Shown here: piece after piece, positions 62,347-64,000 of the stretch
Layout: every line of letters begins with the position of its first letter
Position numbering within the stretch: position 1 is the stretch's first letter
Source: Rhodospirillaceae bacterium
GTDB lineage: Bacteria; Pseudomonadota; Alphaproteobacteria; UBA8366
Direction: 5' to 3'
DNA: 64,000 nucleotides
Assembly: GCA_002722095.1 (NCBI GenBank)
Contig: PBKG01000002.1
Span: 128,876 to 192,875 of the forward strand
Made by a program: the position numbers and the translations under genes
The notes under the pieces: model-generated
Told to the model about the DNA's origin: nothing
Seen by the model: only the letters and a program-made list of their open reading frames with translations
Databases searched by the model: none

Positions 62347-63722
62347 CTACCCATAGTTTCGACGACACGGTTTTGCGCGAATACGATATCAGGGGAATCT
62401 TTGGAGATACCCTGCATGAAGCAGATGCCTATGCGGTTGGACGGTGCTTCGGCTCGGTCATTATCGAAGAAGGGGATCGCACGTTATGCGTGGGCTATGA
62501 CGGTCGCGATTCCTCCCCCTCCCTAGCAAGCGAGGTGGTTCGCGGCGCCCGTGATGCCGGCGTTGATGTCGTCGAGATCGGCCTCAACGCAACACCGACG
62601 CTGTATTACGCGGCAACGGTACTAGAGGCGGGCGGTGGAATAATGGTAACCGGTTCGCATAATCCCCCCGAATACAATGGATTCAAACTGATGCTGGGTG
62701 GCAAACCTTTCTGGGGTGATGACATTGTGGCACTGGGGCAACGCGCAGCCGCCGGCAAGGTTACCGATGGAGCTGGTGCGGTTAGTACAAAGGCGATACG
62801 CGAATCCTATGTCGCCCGTTTGATGGGAGATTATCGAGCTGCAAGCGGTCTGAAGGTCGCATGGGATGCGGGCAATGGTGCGCTCGGTCCTGCGATGGCG
62901 CAACTCGCCTCTTGCCTGCCGGGCACACATATTTTGCTAAACGAAAATATCGATGGAAGTTTCCCAGCGCATCACCCGGATCCGACCATTCCGGAGAATC
63001 TGGTCCAATTGCAGGAAACGGTTATTGCCGAGAGCTGCGATTTGGGCATTGCCTTCGATGGAGATGGGGATCGTATCGGAATTGTAGACGGTCTTGGGCG
63101 TATCCTGTGGGGCGATCAAATTCTTGCCATTCTTGCCCGTGACATGCTGGAAGAACTTCCCGGCGCCACGGTGATCGCTGACGTGAAGGCCAGTCAGGCT
63201 TTATTCGACGAAGTGTTGCGTTTCGGTGGCAAGCCGATCATGAGCGCGACCGGTCATTCCGTCATTAAGTCCAAGATGGCCGAGCTAAAGGCGCCACTGG
63301 CGGGAGAGATGAGCGGACATATTTTTTTCGCCGACCGCTACTACGGCTATGACGACGCGCTTTATGCAGCGCTTAGGATGGTCGACATTGTCGCCCGTTC
63401 GGATCGTAGTTTGGCGGAGATGCGCGACGGTCTTCCGCAAATGATCAATACTCCGGAGATTCGATTTGACGTGCCCGAAGAACGCAAATTCGCGATTGCC
63501 GAAGAGGTGCGCGAGCGTTTATCGCAAGCGGGTGCTCGGGTCAGTACGGTCGACGGCGTCCGTGTAGATACTCCGGAAGGATGGTGGCTTTTGCGGGCGT
63601 CGAATACCCAAAACGCCTTAGTCGTCAGATGTGAGTCAAAAACCGAAGACGGTCTTGCACAGTTGAAAGAGGCAGTGGCGGAACAATTGCGTTTGAGCGG
63701 AATAGAGCCGCCGGCCTTTTGA
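62343..63722 (+). CDS. Phosphomannomutase/phosphoglucomutase
   Basis: This hexose-phosphate mutase interconverts mannose-6-P/1-P and glucose-6-P/1-P. The 459-residue protein has LREYDIRGIFGDTL, the catalytic Ser105 in TGSHNPPEYNGFK, the metal-binding DGDGDRIGIVD, and GEMSGHIFF near the sugar site. The length fits AlgC/ManB types. It starts at TTG overlapping the ugd stop. Its products feed galU and GDP-mannose synthesis. Confidence 0.93.
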   Translation: MTTHSFDDTVLREYDIRGIFGDTLHEADAYAVGRCFGSVIIEEGDRTLCVGYDGRDSSPSLASEVVRGARDAGVDVVEIGLNATPTLYYAATVLEAGGGIMVTGSHNPPEYNGFKLMLGGKPFWGDDIVALGQRAAAGKVTDGAGAVSTKAIRESYVARLMGDYRAASGLKVAWDAGNGALGPAMAQLASCLPGTHILLNENIDGSFPAHHPDPTIPENLVQLQETVIAESCDLGIAFDGDGDRIGIVDGLGRILWGDQILAILARDMLEELPGATVIADVKASQALFDEVLRFGGKPIMSATGHSVIKSKMAELKAPLAGEMSGHIFFADRYYGYDDALYAALRMVDIVARSDRSLAEMRDGLPQMINTPEIRFDVPEERKFAIAEEVRERLSQAGARVSTVDGVRVDTPEGWWLLRASNTQNALVVRCESKTEDGLAQLKEAVAEQLRLSGIEPPAF

Positions 63723-63738
63723 TTTCTCGTTTGGCAAC

Positions 63739-64000
63739 CTAGTTTCCGCGTGCCCGGCCCGGTGACATCGGAATGCAATCGAATTTGTGGCGTTTTAGTT
63801 GGCGGCAGGCATCGAGTGCGTCTTGCCGACTGAGACCCGCGAGACGGGCTCGGTAGACGGTGCGGTTCTTCCGTTCGCCGGTCATCACTGCAACGTCGAA
63901 CCTTTTGCCGACTTTCGATAGCTTCTCTGCGGCCTTGCTAGCGCGTCGAGCTGCAGGTGCCTTTTTGTAGTAGGCGCCGATCTGGATCATCCACGTGCCC
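63739..64000 (-). CDS. SPOR-domain C-terminal end of a larger protein, cut by the window edge
   Basis: The visible 86 residues (TWMIQIGAYYKK, a helix rich in Ala/Arg, then a DVAVMTGERKNRTVYRARLAGLSRQDALDACRQL segment) have the fold of a SPOR domain, which binds denuded septal peptidoglycan. The reading frame is open to the right edge. In Alphaproteobacteria such tails are often on D-alanyl-D-alanine carboxypeptidases or division proteins; the N-terminal domain is outside the window. Confidence 0.8.
   Translation of the reverse strand, partial: GTWMIQIGAYYKKAPAARRASKAAEKLSKVGKRFDVAVMTGERKNRTVYRARLAGLSRQDALDACRQLKRHKFDCIPMSPGRARGN

Noticed and set aside
1..64000. tRNA, rRNA or prophage/IS remnants
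   Set aside because: No tRNA-like arms, rRNA signature, transposase or integrase motifs were seen in intergenic regions or frames.

Overview
The window reads as chromosomal DNA of a free-living alphaproteobacterium, probably from the Rhodospirillales side of the class. It is GC-rich by eye and densely coded on both strands. The pointers are the C4-pathway 5-aminolevulinate synthase HemA, the division-site ATPase MipZ, an SOS box of the alphaproteobacterial GTTC-N7-GTTC type in front of imuA-imuB-dnaE2, a DUF4169 protein, HspQ, and the hopanoid glycosyltransferase HpnB. There are no rRNA or tRNA genes, no insertion sequences, no CRISPR array and no prophage. Both window edges cut genes: a GNAT acetyltransferase on the left and a SPOR-domain protein on the right.

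Layout. 1-1012: GNAT fragment and an Asp/Glu-racemase-fold protein. 1190-5878: a zinc-uptake locus (zur-znuC-znuB on the minus strand, znuA and a His-rich outer-membrane barrel protein on the plus strand) with Zur-box-like palindromes; histidine-rich stretches occur in ZnuC, ZnuA and the barrel protein. 5968-8754: a type I secreted RTX-like protein and an NSS (SLC6-type) transporter, each missing its 5' part at one shared junction near 7,775. 8814-10028: msrA and a dienelactone hydrolase. 10112-12388: a strongly AT-rich B12-binding/radical SAM gene ending in a GC-rich TPR domain, the clearest foreign segment. 12405-22631: housekeeping genes (DUF4169, class III aminotransferase, hemA, pdxH, a glycine-zipper lipoprotein, a CbpA-like DnaJ, a YihY/BrkB membrane protein, fabI, aroC).

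22632-30818: hpnB, a methyltransferase/TPR/SppA operon, and the run tlyA, ispA, xseB, histone deacetylase-like (no dxs between ispA and tlyA). 30950-35298: an RND efflux pair. 35355-35837: a peculiar acidic protein without Lys, Cys, His, Trp or Tyr. 36034-39909: hspQ plus an oligopeptide-type ABC importer (binding protein and two permeases, no ATPases). 40025-44024: a TauD-type dioxygenase, an SDR-fold protein, an RraA-like protein and an exported adenosine-deaminase-family protein. 44185-50480: the SOS-controlled imuA-imuB-dnaE2 mutasome with a TylF-type methyltransferase behind it. 50493-55602: AhpD-like protein, SLC13 transporter, GT4 glycosyltransferase and asparagine synthase. 55603-56226: a gap without a confident gene, holding a 91% A+T island. 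56227-64000: a degenerate receiver protein, an SDR, a lipoprotein, mipZ with a membrane J-protein, and the sugar-nucleotide set galU, ugd and phosphomannomutase.

The most coherent systems are zinc acquisition, SOS mutagenesis and UDP-sugar/hexose-phosphate supply for envelope polysaccharide. The points most worth following up are the radical SAM-TPR mosaic, the Zur-linked His-rich outer-membrane protein, the double 5' truncation near 7,775 (real deletion or assembly chimera), the AT-rich island, and several proteins that have lost family catalytic residues.
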